A DNA stretch of 49,604 nt, taken from NCBI RefSeq assembly GCF_015062905.1, contig NZ_SUTK01000009.1, positions 1 through 49,604 of the forward strand. The letters are read 5' to 3'. The notes beneath the pieces are model-generated. The model saw only the letters and a program-made list of their open reading frames with translations. It had not been told where the DNA came from and did no database searches. Below, in pieces: positions 24,996 through 32,564 of the stretch; the first letter of the stretch is position 1; every line of letters starts with the position of its first letter. Source of the DNA: Methanobrevibacter thaueri (GTDB taxonomy: Archaea > Methanobacteriota > Methanobacteria > Methanobacteriales > Methanobacteriaceae). Made by a program: the position numbers and the translations under genes.

Positions 24996-26666
24996 CTACT
25001 TGTGTGCAAAGTAGAATATCAATTCGTCATCGGCGATTTCATCAAGCCTTGCAAATCCTACCCTTTCAAACTGCACGATGTCTCCGACTTCAAGGTCTTT
25101 AAGTGCTCCTTCTCCAAGACCTGTTTTGGTTGATGCATCATCCATGACTATTTTGACATTAACATTGTCTTCAACCGGAACCCATTGGATGATTCTGGCC
25201 TTAACTGCCCTTGCATCTTCAAAGGAAGTTGAATGATATTTAATATCATCACCTGCGATTTCAACATTGACGGCATCCATAAGCCTGAATATTCCATCAC
25301 TGATGTCAGACTCTGCAAGATAAACCTCGCCGTCGAAAGGCAAGACCCTATTTCCTCTGTCCATGTGGTCTGCATGCAATGGCCTTTCAATGTCAACTTT
25401 TCCATCACTGTAGCCTTCAACTGTTACTTTTTGAGGATTTTCACAGAAGAAGTACCTGTTTGCAATAGGTTCCAAAAAGTTACGGTTCTGACCGTAGATC
25501 TTTTTCCAGCTGATTGCGGAATCGGCCATCTTAACACCGATTTCAATGATAAGGTCGTAAATGGTTTTGGCCTGGATTCCCCTTCTTGCAATTGCCCTTA
25601 AGGTACCGAGTCTTGGGTCATCCCATCCGCTGTAGGTGCCGTCCTCAATGCCTTCCTTGGCCTTTGAGGTACTGAGAGCAATGTCCTCCATTTTCAATCT
25701 GCCGTAATGTATGTATTCAGGCACATCCCAGCCCATATGGTCATAGAGATACTTTTGCTTTTCAGTGTTTGCCAGGTGGTCCTTTCCCCTGAGCACATGA
25801 GTGAGTCCCATCAGATGGTCATCCACGGATACGGAAAAGTTCATCATAGGATAGATTCTGTATTTGGTGCCCAGACGAGGATGTTCGGCGTCCTCCAATC
25901 TCATTGCAACCCAGTCACGGATTGCAGGGTTTTTATGATTGATATCGGTTTTGACCCTCAATACAGCCTCACCTGCATTCATTGTGTCGAATTTTTCCCA
26001 TAACTCTAGATTCTCTTCAACAGAGTTGTCCCTGCATGGACAAGGTTTGCAGCTGTCCTTAAGCTCCTTGAATGTTGCGCCGTCACAGGTACACATGTAG
26101 GCAGCGCCCTTTTCAATCAATTGGCGGGCAATGTCATAATAAATCTCAAACCTGTCAGACTGATAGATTATTTCATCGGCCTTGACTCCCAGCCATTCCA
26201 AATCCTCAGGAATCATTTCATAAGCTGGCTCATAGACCCTTTTCGGGTCGGTATCCTCAATCCTTAATATTAGCTTACCGTTGTGCCTTTTTACATATTC
26301 AGCGTTTGGAACCGCAGCACGGGAGTGCCCGATATGTAACGGCCCACTAGGGTTAGGGGCAAATCTCAAAACAACATTTTCATGAGTTCCAGGAAGCTCC
26401 TGCAAGCCGGTTTCCTTTGCCTTAGGTTTTTTGGTTTCTACTTCAACACCCAATTTTTCCATTTCGCTTGCTTGCTCTTCAGGAGACAAAGCGTTTACTT
26501 TCGCTACAATTTTACCGGACATCGGACCAATTTCTTTTGCCCTGCTTCTAAGTTCAGGTTCGTTTGACATGATTGAACCCATTACGGCACCAGGATTTGC
26601 AGATCCCTTATGCTTGGCCGCATTGAGCAAGGCATGCTTATAGATAATCTCTTCTAAATCATTCAT
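24996..26666 (-). CDS. gltX: Glutamyl-tRNA synthetase, archaeal type
   Basis: 556 aa. It charges tRNA-Glu (and tRNA-Gln for later amidation, as in archaea without GlnRS). An N-terminal helical extension (1-95) precedes the Rossmann domain with PSGPLHIGHSRAA (HIGH at 111-114) and RIEDTDPKRV; the KMSKS-equivalent is LSTSKAKEGI. A CTCDG/CKPCPCRD cysteine cluster near 205-220 suggests a bound zinc. The C-terminal beta-barrel domains fit the archaeal/GlnRS-like class. The start ATG at 26666 follows GTGATT. The length is normal. Confidence 0.95.
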   Translation of the reverse strand: MNDLEEIIYKHALLNAAKHKGSANPGAVMGSIMSNEPELRSRAKEIGPMSGKIVAKVNALSPEEQASEMEKLGVEVETKKPKAKETGLQELPGTHENVVLRFAPNPSGPLHIGHSRAAVPNAEYVKRHNGKLILRIEDTDPKRVYEPAYEMIPEDLEWLGVKADEIIYQSDRFEIYYDIARQLIEKGAAYMCTCDGATFKELKDSCKPCPCRDNSVEENLELWEKFDTMNAGEAVLRVKTDINHKNPAIRDWVAMRLEDAEHPRLGTKYRIYPMMNFSVSVDDHLMGLTHVLRGKDHLANTEKQKYLYDHMGWDVPEYIHYGRLKMEDIALSTSKAKEGIEDGTYSGWDDPRLGTLRAIARRGIQAKTIYDLIIEIGVKMADSAISWKKIYGQNRNFLEPIANRYFFCENPQKVTVEGYSDGKVDIERPLHADHMDRGNRVLPFDGEVYLAESDISDGIFRLMDAVNVEIAGDDIKYHSTSFEDARAVKARIIQWVPVEDNVNVKIVMDDASTKTGLGEGALKDLEVGDIVQFERVGFARLDEIADDELIFYFAHK

Positions 26667-26764
26667 TTAATCATCACAATTTAATAATTCAATTAAAAAA
26701 ATAAGTAATATTATTTATCTAATTGAAGATATATAAACATTAAGAAAGATAGGGGCATACTAAA

Positions 26765-27772
26765 ATGAGGCTTGGAAAAACTAACCTTGAGGTAAATAAA
26801 AATGGATTCGGAGCACTTCCAATCCAGAGAAGAAATGAAAGAGATTCAATTGAAATATTGAAGACCGCATATGAAAACGGCATTGACTTTTACGACACCG
26901 CACGTTTCTATACAGACAGTGAAGAGAAGCTCGGAAAGGCATTTAAAAATGTTCGGGAAGACATCTATCTTGCAACCAAAACCGGAATGGAAACACCTGA
27001 AGAGTTCTGGAAGGATCTTGAAACCTCACTTAAGGAACTGAAAACTGACTATCTTGACCTTTATCAATTTCATAACATCTCATTCTGTCCGAAAAAAGAG
27101 GATGAATTATACCAAGCAATGCTGGAAGCCAAAAATCAAGGTTTAGTCAACCACATCGGAATAACAACCCATAAAATAACCCATGCACATGAAGCGATTG
27201 ACAGCGGACTGTATGAAACATTGCAATATCCATTTTCATATCTAAGCGGAGCCGAAGAGCTTGAACTGGTTGAAAAATGCAGACAATCAGATATAGGTTT
27301 CATTGCAATGAAGGCAATGGGAGGCGGATTGATTAAGAATTCAAAAGCAAGTTACGCTTACATTAACCAATTTGACAATGTATTGCCTATCTGGGGAATC
27401 CAAAAGCTCGAGGAGCTTAACGAGTTCCTGTCATATGACGAGAACACCATTCTCAATGATGAACTCAAAAAGGACATTGAAAAAGACAAAAAGGAACTCG
27501 GAGTGAACTTCTGCAGAGGCTGCGGATACTGCATGCCATGCCCTGAAGAAATCAACATAAGCCTATGCGGAAGAATGTCACTTTGGATTAGGCGTTTCCC
27601 GACAGAGCCTAACATGGATGAGAAAACCCAGGAAATAATGAAAAAGACCCTTGACTGTACAGAATGCTATTCCTGTGTTGACAAATGCCCATATGAATTG
27701 GACATTCCTGAGCTATTAAAGGAAAACTACGAAGACTACATGAATGTTTTAGAAGGACGGACAATAATATGA
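26765..27772 (+). CDS. Aldo/keto reductase with C-terminal 4Fe-4S domain
   Basis: 335 aa. The N-terminal TIM barrel (1-225) has aldo/keto reductase motifs: DFYDTARFYTDSEEKLGKA, YLATKTGM, KTDYLDLYQFHN and HIGITTHK. A ferredoxin-like tail follows: CRGCGYCMPCPEEI near 240 and CTECYSCVDKCPYEL near 295. This fusion is common in anaerobes; it reduces an unknown carbonyl or transfers electrons through the clusters. Its stop overlaps the next start by 4 bp, so it leads a three-gene operon. Confidence 0.9.
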   Translation: MRLGKTNLEVNKNGFGALPIQRRNERDSIEILKTAYENGIDFYDTARFYTDSEEKLGKAFKNVREDIYLATKTGMETPEEFWKDLETSLKELKTDYLDLYQFHNISFCPKKEDELYQAMLEAKNQGLVNHIGITTHKITHAHEAIDSGLYETLQYPFSYLSGAEELELVEKCRQSDIGFIAMKAMGGGLIKNSKASYAYINQFDNVLPIWGIQKLEELNEFLSYDENTILNDELKKDIEKDKKELGVNFCRGCGYCMPCPEEINISLCGRMSLWIRRFPTEPNMDEKTQEIMKKTLDCTECYSCVDKCPYELDIPELLKENYEDYMNVLEGRTII

Positions 27773-28581
27773 GGCAAAGCATTGAAAACCCTAATGACGT
27801 TGACTGGCTGGGATTCTGGACTGAGCGCCTGGAAGGAAAGGTCAATAAAGACTGGGACAAGGCCGCACCTGGATTTTACAAAAGAACCCGAAAAGACGAC
27901 TATCAACATGCGCTTTTTGACATGCTTGTCTTGGATGAAAACGATACCGTGCTTGATGTCGGATGCGGAGAAGGGTCAGTCACCATACCGATAGCCAAAA
28001 GGGTGAAAAAGGTAATAGGGCTTGACTCATCACCAAAAATGCTGGAATATCTGGAAAAAAGGGCTGAAGATAATGACATCAACAATATTGAAACCATCCT
28101 GAAACCGATTGAAGACATAACATATGAAGAGATAAGGGATGTTGACGTCGTGGTCTGCTCCAGATCATTGAACGGCATCATTCCAATCGATAAAGTACTA
28201 TTGGAATTGAATAAGATTGCCAACAAATTTGTTTTCATAACCGTTTTCGGACCTGAAAACAAGAAAATCGAAAAGGATTTTGAAAAGGAGCTTGGCAGGA
28301 AAACTGAAGATTTTCCAGACTACAATTACTTCTTTAACATATTGTATAATCTCGAAATATACCCTAACGTCGAGAGATTTGACCTGAATAATTATCGTGA
28401 ATATGACAGCATCGAAGAGGCGATGGACAACGGCAAGTTCAGACTTGAATTATACACTAATGAAGAAAAAGAGCTGTTAAAAGATTATCTGGAAAGAATC
28501 CTTACATATGACAGCGAAACAAAAAAATATTATAACAAAAAAGACAAGGCAGACTGGATAATGTTCTGGTGGAAAAAATAA
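27769..28581 (+). CDS. Class I SAM-dependent methyltransferase
   Basis: 270 aa. The Rossmann SAM site is VLDVGCGEGSVTIPIAK (motif I, near residue 62) with KVIGLDSSPKMLEYL (Asp/ribose strand) and DVVVCSRSLNGI (motif IV). Flanking helices rich in Trp and Lys probably bind the acceptor, which is unknown. It begins in the ATGA overlap with the reductase, so the two are translationally coupled. Confidence 0.85.
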   Translation: MRQSIENPNDVDWLGFWTERLEGKVNKDWDKAAPGFYKRTRKDDYQHALFDMLVLDENDTVLDVGCGEGSVTIPIAKRVKKVIGLDSSPKMLEYLEKRAEDNDINNIETILKPIEDITYEEIRDVDVVVCSRSLNGIIPIDKVLLELNKIANKFVFITVFGPENKKIEKDFEKELGRKTEDFPDYNYFFNILYNLEIYPNVERFDLNNYREYDSIEEAMDNGKFRLELYTNEEKELLKDYLERILTYDSETKKYYNKKDKADWIMFWWKK

Positions 28582-28582
28582 T

Positions 28583-29125
28583 ATGGTCAATCTAAGAAAA
28601 GCAAAAGCTGAAGAAGCAGAAAAGATATTAGAATTCTACCAAAAGGTTATCGATTCAACCAGAGGCACTGAATTCAATCCAAAATGGAATAGGGATTATC
28701 CTAATCTGGAATTCATTGAAGGCTGTGTTGAAAAGGAGGAATTGTATGTCTGCACAGAAGAAGACAACATAATATCCTGCGTTGTCTTGAATAACCTCTT
28801 TGATCCGGAATATGAAAATATTGAATGGACCATCAATGCAACCTCACAGGAAACTATCATAATCCACACTTTTGCGGTAAGCTCCGATTTTGCCGGAAAA
28901 GGCATTGGAAAAGAAATATTCAATCAAATAAGAAATAATGCCCTAAAAAATAATCAGAAAACAATCAGAATCGACATTATCGATGGAAATGTTGGTGCCC
29001 AAAAAGTATTTGAAAAGTTCGGATTTGAATATGTGGATACTGTTGAAATGTTTCACAAGGCTGTCGGACTTGAAAAGTTTCATTTATACGAATATATAAC
29101 AAAAAACAAGAAAAATCACCTATAA
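28583..29125 (+). CDS. GNAT-family N-acetyltransferase
   Basis: 180 aa. The GNAT fold shows IHTFAVSSDFAGKGIGKEIFNQI, the acetyl-CoA pyrophosphate loop (consensus Q/RxxGxG/A, here AGKGIG near residue 110), and GNVGAQKVFEKFGFEYVDTV for the last strands. It starts 1 bp after the methyltransferase stop. The acceptor is unknown; as the last gene of the unit it may modify the same metabolite. Confidence 0.88.
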   Translation: MVNLRKAKAEEAEKILEFYQKVIDSTRGTEFNPKWNRDYPNLEFIEGCVEKEELYVCTEEDNIISCVVLNNLFDPEYENIEWTINATSQETIIIHTFAVSSDFAGKGIGKEIFNQIRNNALKNNQKTIRIDIIDGNVGAQKVFEKFGFEYVDTVEMFHKAVGLEKFHLYEYITKNKKNHL

Positions 29126-29153
29126 CTCATCGTTATAGGCGAATAATATTTTT
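29119..29153 (+). terminator. Hairpin terminator after the acetyltransferase operon
   Basis: CCTATAAC (29119-29126) and GTTATAGG (29132-29139) form a perfect 8-bp stem with loop TCATC, followed by a short T tract near 29149-29153. The left arm contains the stop codon. It lies between convergent transcription units. Confidence 0.55.
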
Positions 29154-29161
29154 ATATGATT

Positions 29162-29491
29162 TTAATCGGATTTTATCATTGTTAAAATCATTTTGTATGG
29201 ACTGTTTACAGCCTGAAGTGCATGCGGCTCATTTGCCGGCATGATAATGATTTCACCTTTTTTTACAGTGTTTTTGACACCGGAAATTGTAATTTCAGCT
29301 TCACCGTCAATGATTTGAACCATCGCATCGAAAGGAGCGGAGTGTTCTGACAGTCCCTGGTCCTGATCAAAGGCGAAGAATGTGACTGTTCCAAGCTCCT
29401 TTTTGATTACTTCACGGCTGACTACAGTATCGTCCTGATACTCAACCAATGTTTGGATATCCAAAGCTTTAGCCTTAATATCCTCACTCAT
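29162..29491 (-). CDS. Small cupin-domain protein
   Basis: 109 aa, one double-stranded beta-helix: FDQDQGLSEHSAPFDAMVQIIDGEAEITISG is cupin motif 1 (His and Glu metal ligands), and IMPANEPHALQAV is motif 2. Proteins of this size bind a metal or act as small-molecule sensors. It begins 3 bp after the hcp stop, so it is co-expressed with the hybrid cluster protein and may serve in the same stress response (inference). Confidence 0.85.
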   Translation of the reverse strand: MSEDIKAKALDIQTLVEYQDDTVVSREVIKKELGTVTFFAFDQDQGLSEHSAPFDAMVQIIDGEAEITISGVKNTVKKGEIIIMPANEPHALQAVNSPYKMILTMIKSD

Positions 29492-29494
29492 TGC

Positions 29495-30802
29495 CTATTC
29501 CCCCATGATTGTCTTGATGTCAGCTATTGCATCGCCGGTTGTTGGAGTCAGGTTGTAATTTCCAACAAGGACATTCAATATGTCTTCATTTGCCCATGCA
29601 GGAAGTACAGGTCCAATCCACATGTCGGTTTTTCCTAAGTATAACAATGCCCAGAGCACTGCAGCAGCTTTTTGTTCCATCCAGGAAAGGACAATTGTTA
29701 ACGGCAATTCATTAAGTTCCATGTCAAAGAGTTCACATAATGCAACAGCAACATCAACCGCTACAATAGTATCATTACATTGACCTACATCGAGAAGTCT
29801 TGGGATTCCTTCGATGTCACCTAAGTCAAGGTCGTTGAATTTGTATTTTCCGCATGCTAAAGTTAATATAACTGTGTCTTCCGGAAGGTTTTGTACGAAT
29901 TCCCTGTAGTAGTCGTTGTGTTTAGCAGCCTTGTCACAACCGCCGACAACAAAGAATCTGGAGATTTTGCCGTCCAATACCAATTCTTTGATTTTGTCAG
30001 CATGTTCTACAATAGCTCCTGCACTCCAACCGGTTGTGATTGTGGTCAGTTCTTCAGCTTCTAAAGATCCGAGAGATTTTGCGCATTCAATTACTTCTGA
30101 GAAGTCATAATCCTCAACGGTTTTTACGCCTTCGAGCTTTGCAACATCCATGGTGAACATTCTTTCCTTGTATGAGTCAAGTGCAGGCAATACACAGTTA
30201 CTGGTTCCGACAATTGCTGCATTGTATTTCTTGAAGACTGTTCTTTGGTCGTGCCATGCTCCACCTAATTGTCCTGCAAGGTTTTCGTATTTGTTGAGTC
30301 CAGGATATCCGTGAGCAGGCAGCATTTCAGAGTGGGTGTAGACCTTGATGTCTGTTCCTTCAACCTGTTTTAAAAGTTCTTCAAGAGCTTTCAAGTCGTG
30401 ACCGGTTACGATGATTGCAGGTCCTTCCTGTGCTCCGACTTTCACTTCAGTTGGTACAGGTTCGCCGTAAGCTTCAATGTGAGCGTCCTTGAGCAGTCTC
30501 ATTACGTCCACGCTGACTTTACCTGCTTCCAATGCTAATGCAACAAGATCTTCCACATCGAAGTTGACATTTGTTAAGGTAGTGTATAAACCTTTGGTCA
30601 AGAATGCATCGATTTCAGGGTCGTTTTTTCCTAAGACGTTTGCATTGTAGTTGTATGCACTGATTCCTTTCATGGTGAAAATCAAATTATCCTGCAGTCT
30701 TGCTACAGTTGGTTTTTTTCCACAAACTCCGCTTACTGTACATCCTGTTCCCTTAGCGGTTTGGGAACATTGATAACAAAACATATCTAATCCGTCAGAC
30801 AT
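29495..30802 (-). CDS. hcp: Hybrid cluster protein (hydroxylamine reductase), short class
   Basis: 435 aa. N-terminal cluster cysteines C9, C12, C21 and C27 (CYQCSQTAKGTGCTVSGVC) bind the proximal cluster; hybrid-cluster ligands sit in VGTSNCVLPA, LACGKYKF, DVGQCND and in later Glu/Lys residues. The family reduces hydroxylamine and nitric oxide, giving nitrosative-stress tolerance in the anaerobic cytoplasm. It is shorter than the ~550-aa class I/II proteins because the internal helical bundle is missing, as in class III members of archaea. GAGGT precedes the ATG by 7 nt. It is divergent from a TrmB regulator. Confidence 0.93.
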   Translation of the reverse strand: MSDGLDMFCYQCSQTAKGTGCTVSGVCGKKPTVARLQDNLIFTMKGISAYNYNANVLGKNDPEIDAFLTKGLYTTLTNVNFDVEDLVALALEAGKVSVDVMRLLKDAHIEAYGEPVPTEVKVGAQEGPAIIVTGHDLKALEELLKQVEGTDIKVYTHSEMLPAHGYPGLNKYENLAGQLGGAWHDQRTVFKKYNAAIVGTSNCVLPALDSYKERMFTMDVAKLEGVKTVEDYDFSEVIECAKSLGSLEAEELTTITTGWSAGAIVEHADKIKELVLDGKISRFFVVGGCDKAAKHNDYYREFVQNLPEDTVILTLACGKYKFNDLDLGDIEGIPRLLDVGQCNDTIVAVDVAVALCELFDMELNELPLTIVLSWMEQKAAAVLWALLYLGKTDMWIGPVLPAWANEDILNVLVGNYNLTPTTGDAIADIKTIMGE

Positions 30803-30847
30803 AATAATTACCTCATTTTATTGTTAATTATAGTTTACCTCTGAAGC

Positions 30848-30901
30848 ATATATAAAGATTTTGTCACTTTTTAAGGGTTAAAAGTAACAAATTTATATAT
30901 T
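30848..30901. promoter_or_regulatory. Divergent hcp / trmB promoter with central palindrome
   Basis: GTCACTTTTTAA (30863-30874), GGG, TTAAAAGTAAC (30878-30888) form a near-perfect palindrome. It lies between two divergent TATA boxes: TTTATATAT on the minus strand (30848-30856) for hcp and TTTATATATT on the plus strand (30892-30901) for the regulator. It therefore covers the TFB recognition position of both promoters. The trmB TATA is about 26 bp from its ATG (leaderless); hcp keeps a short leader with GAGGT. Confidence 0.65.
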
Positions 30902-30922
30902 ATTAACTAAATAACAATAAAC

Positions 30923-31714
30923 ATGGACGAGAATATAGCTACACTTAAGGGAATTGGATTGACAATGTATGAGGCTCAAGCATATGTAACGCTCACTTCA
31001 TTAATTCAAGGGACAGCCGATGAAGTATCAAAAAGCTCAGGCATTCCTCGAAGTAAAATATATGATGTGTTGAAGAAGCTGAACGAAAAGGATTTCATTG
31101 AAGTCGAGGACGGAAGGCCACTGACCTACATTGTCAAATCGCCGGTCGAAGTCCTGAACCGTGAAAAGGAAAGGCTGAACTCTAAAATCGATGACAGCAT
31201 AAGCAGACTGACAAACATCTATGAAAACGGAATGAGCCAGGTTCAGGCTCCGATATGGAGAATATACGGTGTCGAAAAAATCATCAACCAGGAAATCGAA
31301 ATCATTAAAAGGGCCAAAAATACGATCAACATGAGAATAGGATTTCTCTTTGAGGGTGAAGGAGAGGCATTGATAAATGCATTTGAAAAAAGACAAAGCT
31401 TAAAAGTGAATATACTGGCTTCACCAACATGCTACATCAACAATGAAGAGGTAAATATCATCAAAATGTTTAAGGACCACAACATCAATATCCAAAAGGC
31501 GGACATACCATTTGTTAAAGTTCTGATTTCAGATTCAAAGGAGATGATGCACACATATACCAAGTTCAGTGAAGACAAACGTAACGTCATTCCCGAAACT
31601 GCAATCGGAATCTGGAACAAATACGAGGATGTTGCAAGAAACTATGATGAAAGGTTTGAAAATCAGCTTAAAAAAATAAAAAAAAGAAGTAACAAGCCAA
31701 AGCAAGTTACTTAA
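30923..31714 (+). CDS. TrmB-family transcriptional regulator
   Basis: 263 aa. The N-terminal winged helix (1-80, GLTMYEAQAYVTL, SGIPRSKIYDVLKKLNEKDFIEVEDGRP) is the TrmB DNA-binding domain. A coiled linker (~85-110) leads to the TrmB C-terminal effector domain (115-250). TrmB members usually respond to sugars, but some control redox genes. Its divergence from hcp across a shared palindrome suggests it controls hcp and itself (inference). A C-terminal run of Lys/Arg ends it. Confidence 0.85.
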   Translation: MDENIATLKGIGLTMYEAQAYVTLTSLIQGTADEVSKSSGIPRSKIYDVLKKLNEKDFIEVEDGRPLTYIVKSPVEVLNREKERLNSKIDDSISRLTNIYENGMSQVQAPIWRIYGVEKIINQEIEIIKRAKNTINMRIGFLFEGEGEALINAFEKRQSLKVNILASPTCYINNEEVNIIKMFKDHNINIQKADIPFVKVLISDSKEMMHTYTKFSEDKRNVIPETAIGIWNKYEDVARNYDERFENQLKKIKKRSNKPKQVT

Positions 31715-31717
31715 CAG

Positions 31718-31890
31718 TTATTTTAACTTTTTGGTCACTTTATTGTAGTATGCGTTACCTTTAAAGGTTATTGTGGATTTGAATTTACCTTTTTTCTTTA
31801 GGTTTTTGATTTTAAAGGTGGCTTTGCCTTTACTGTTTGTTTTAACAGTGTATTTTTTACCTTCATTCCCTTTTTAACATCCACCATAAC
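31718..31890 (-). pseudogene. Decayed adhesin-like repeat fragment
   Basis: Read on the minus strand this stretch encodes KKYTVKTNSKGKATFKIK and then KFKSTITFKGNAYYN before a TAA at 31718-31720. That is the C-terminal Ig-like repeat of Methanobrevibacter adhesin-like proteins. Upstream the frame is broken by a stop and a probable frameshift, and no start or signal peptide exists, so it is the residue of a degraded adhesin gene. It ends 4 bp from the trmB stop. Confidence 0.7.
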
Positions 31891-32332
31891 ATAAAACACC
31901 ACACTATTAACCCATCTTCACATAATAGTACAATTTATGCTCCATTATTATATAAAGATACCCGGAGAGCATTTGAAAAGTAATATCGCCCACAAAAATC
32001 AACTAAAAAACGTTTAAAAAACAACAAGAAACATTAAATAAACACCCGTGAAATACAAATGAAACTACAAATTTTCCATTGTAAAAGTGATACATATCAA
32101 AAAAATACAAAAATAAATGCCCCAAAAAAAACTGAAAGTACACTGAATTACAAATACCCATACAAAAAAATATTAAAATCAATTATCATGACAAATGAAA
32201 CCCAATAAATAACAATTCACAAAGGTATAAAGCAATAATGGAATGAAAACTAATTTTTACAGGCATATTGAAAAAATAGTTTGATGTAAAAAATAGTATA
32301 TATTTAGATTTAAAAAAAAAGAAAATATGTTA
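31891..32332. other. AT-rich intergenic stretch
   Basis: About 440 bp of very AT-rich sequence between the adhesin remnant and the small winged-helix gene. I find no open frame with a ribosome binding site, no RNA-like fold and no repeat unit. It may be further decayed adhesin sequence. Confidence 0.4.
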
Positions 32333-32512
32333 TCAGTCCGCAAGAGTCCAATAACATCTTTTAGGAGAAACTATGGTTTCATCCTTTTTCAAGTCCTTCA
32401 TGATTTTGTCTACTTCCTTTTTGTCTACGCCAGATATTTCACTGACTTTTTTAGCATTCAACGGTTCGTCAGAACTTCTGAATGCTTCTATAACTTTTTC
32501 TCTGTCATCCAT
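32333..32512 (-). CDS. Small winged-helix-like DNA-binding protein, 59 aa
   Basis: Translating the minus strand from the ATG at 32512 gives a 59-aa protein beginning MDDREKVIEAFRSSDEPLNA and ending KRCYWTLAD. AGGTGAT lies a few bases upstream, a strong archaeal ribosome binding site. The pattern EPLNAKKVSEISGVDKKEVDK is a helix-turn-helix, followed by IVSPKRCYW as the wing. Proteins like this are common in methanogens as small transcriptional regulators or nucleic-acid binders; its target is unknown. An overlapping plus-strand frame has no such support. A T-rich tract follows the stop. Confidence 0.8.
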   Translation of the reverse strand: MDDREKVIEAFRSSDEPLNAKKVSEISGVDKKEVDKIMKDLKKDETIVSPKRCYWTLAD

Positions 32513-32523
32513 ATTATCACCTA

Positions 32524-32564
32524 TTTTTAAAAAAAATTAAAAAGAATAGAGTTGAAAACCCTAT
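32524..32564 (-). terminator. Hairpin and oligo-T after the glycosidase-like adhesin
   Basis: On the minus strand ATAGGGTT and AACTCTAT (32546-32564) pair with one mismatch, starting at the stop codon. They are followed by TCTTTTTAATTTTTTTT. This should end the adhesin message before the small winged-helix gene. Confidence 0.5.

Noticed and set aside
32327..32530. 67-aa plus-strand frame
   Set aside because: The minus strand holds a 59-aa gene with ribosome site and helix-turn-helix pattern in the same place.
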